Positions 6,052 through 6,680 of a DNA stretch of 6,680 nt are shown in pieces. Location: assembly GCA_025356795.1 (NCBI GenBank), contig JANXRR010000092.1:1-6680 (forward strand), written 5' to 3'. The notes below the pieces were generated by a model. The model had not been told where the DNA came from and did not search any database. It saw only the letters and a list, made by a program, of their open reading frames with translations. The position numbers were made by a program, and so were the translations under genes. Position 1 is the first letter of the stretch. Each line of letters begins with the position of its first letter. This stretch comes from Bacteroidia bacterium. GTDB taxonomy: Bacteria; Bacteroidota; Bacteroidia; Cytophagales; Cyclobacteriaceae.

Positions 6052-6370
6052 ATTATTTACTTGCTTCTTTTTGCATTCAGAGTTCTAAAAAGACCATCCC
6101 CTCATTTATTTTATTTTGTTTGATTAGTATCAAAACGAAGTAATTATTTCCTGCCAAATAATATTCTGTTGTTATTCATAAATATTTTAAAATCAATTAT
6201 TTACAATATTTTTAAAAAATTTACTTTAAGTTGATTCATAGGCTTAAAACCTCCCTCTTTAACCTCTACTTTATTATTTTGTTATACATAGGTTTAAGCT
6301 TGGAGATGGCAAGGTGAAGCATATTAAAATTTTGATTTTATTGCATGCGAATTAAAATGAGAGTAAAAGA
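6052..6370. other. AT-rich intergenic region between divergent mntR and dapD
   Basis: This stretch of about 320 bases upstream of dapD shows no convincing gene on either strand and no tRNA-like cloverleaf. It is very AT-rich with long A and T runs, and holds the repeat pair listed separately. It must contain the dapD promoter, but no full TAnnTTTG match is present on the plus strand. The nearest is AAATTTTG, about 40 bases before the dapD start, with one mismatch. Confidence 0.6.
6237..6299 (+). repeat. Imperfect direct and inverted repeats in the dapD upstream region
   Basis: CATAGGCTTAA (6237-6247) recurs as CATAGGTTTAA (6287-6297), a 10/11 match exactly 50 bases apart. The same stretch also holds an inverted pair: GCTTAAAACC (6242-6251) can pair with GGTTTAAGC (6291-6299), nine base pairs with one bulged A. 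This could be a tandem protein-binding site or a stem in the dapD leader. It does not resemble a lysine riboswitch that I can recognise. Confidence 0.35.
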
Positions 6371-6680
6371 ATGGATCTTCAAATTACTATTGAAAAGGCT
6401 TGGTTAGATAGGGAGTTGTTGAAATCGGAAGAGATAAAGGCTGCCATCAGGTCGGTGGTAGAGCGCTTGGATAAAGGGCAATTGAGAGTGGCAGAAAATC
6501 TTGAAGGCGAATGGAAAGTAAATGAGTGGATAAAGAAAGCTGTTATACTTTACTTTCCAATTCAGCAAATGGAAACCATTGAAGTTGGCCCCTATGAGTA
6601 TCATGATAAAATTGCCTTGAAAAGGAGCTATCAACAATTAGGTGTGCGGGTGGTTCCCCCAGCTGTTGCCCGTTATGGTT
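6371..6680 (+). CDS. dapD: 2,3,4,5-tetrahydropyridine-2,6-dicarboxylate N-succinyltransferase, N-terminal part (3' end outside window)
   Basis: DapD transfers a succinyl group from succinyl-CoA to tetrahydrodipicolinate in the succinylase branch of diaminopimelate/lysine synthesis, supplying lysine and peptidoglycan precursor. The frame is open from ATG 6371 to the window edge (103 codons, no stop). The N-terminal helical domain matches the family: I-E-x-A-W near 7-11, R-L-D-K-G-Q-L-R-V-A-E near 32-42, E-W-K-V-N-E-W-I-K-K-A-V-I-L-Y-F near 47-62, then Y-H-D-K-I 77-81 and V-R-V-V-P-P-A-V-A-R 92-101, just before the expected left-handed beta-helix. The full protein is normally about 270 residues. 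The start is preceded by an A-rich stretch and not by a Shine-Dalgarno sequence, as is common in Bacteroidota. It is divergent from the regulator; nothing suggests that the metal operator controls it. Confidence 0.95.
   Translation, partial: MDLQITIEKAWLDRELLKSEEIKAAIRSVVERLDKGQLRVAENLEGEWKVNEWIKKAVILYFPIQQMETIEVGPYEYHDKIALKRSYQQLGVRVVPPAVARYG

Noticed and set aside
6404..6637. Open frame of 77 codons on the minus strand
   Set aside because: It is antisense to the N-terminal part of dapD, which is open to the window edge and matches its family closely.
1..6680. CRISPR array, insertion sequence, tRNA or rRNA gene
   Set aside because: No regularly spaced repeats, transposase-like protein, terminal inverted repeats or RNA gene signatures were seen; gene content is ordinary chromosomal.

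Overview
The window most likely comes from a member of the Bacteroidota, possibly a Cytophagales-type bacterium. The base composition is AT-rich and every start lacks a clear Shine-Dalgarno sequence. The one convincing promoter has the Bacteroidota -7 form (TAnnTTTG) instead of a sigma70 -10 box. This assignment is inferred from sequence style; no database search was possible.

Layout: (1) Positions 1-1906, plus strand: a compact three-gene run made of the 3' part of a branched-chain aminotransferase (ilvE type), a small single-domain cupin and a non-canonical short-chain dehydrogenase/reductase (SDR). The gaps are 16 and 11 bases, so the three are probably one operon that begins outside the window. 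(2) Positions 1907-2051: a 145-base gap between convergent genes, carrying several inverted repeats. (3) Positions 2052-5992, minus strand: a metal-homeostasis operon read as mntR-like DtxR-family regulator, then an Nramp-type divalent metal transporter fused to a C-terminal universal stress protein (Usp) domain, then mnmE (tRNA-modifying GTPase). The gaps are 3 and 17 bases. (4) Positions 5993-6370: a 378-base AT-rich divergent intergenic region. It holds the mntR promoter, a palindromic operator candidate and, nearer to dapD, repeats of unknown role. (5) Positions 6371-6680, plus strand: the start of dapD (tetrahydrodipicolinate N-succinyltransferase, lysine/diaminopimelate pathway), cut by the window edge.

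How the genes fit together: the regulator carries the Glu/Glu/His cluster typical of manganese-sensing MntR and lies directly upstream of the transporter. The operator candidate lies just upstream of the -7 box. This suggests a self-contained circuit in which metal-loaded regulator shuts off its own gene and the importer. The transporter's Usp domain may let a nucleotide or stress signal act on metal uptake. mnmE may be swept into the same transcript by proximity. In the plus-strand run, the aminotransferase is clear, but the substrates of the cupin and the SDR cannot be read from sequence.

The most interesting items are the Nramp-Usp fusion with its nearby regulator and operator, the regulator's atypical first metal-site residues, and the aminotransferase-cupin-SDR run whose SDR lacks the catalytic Tyr and Lys.
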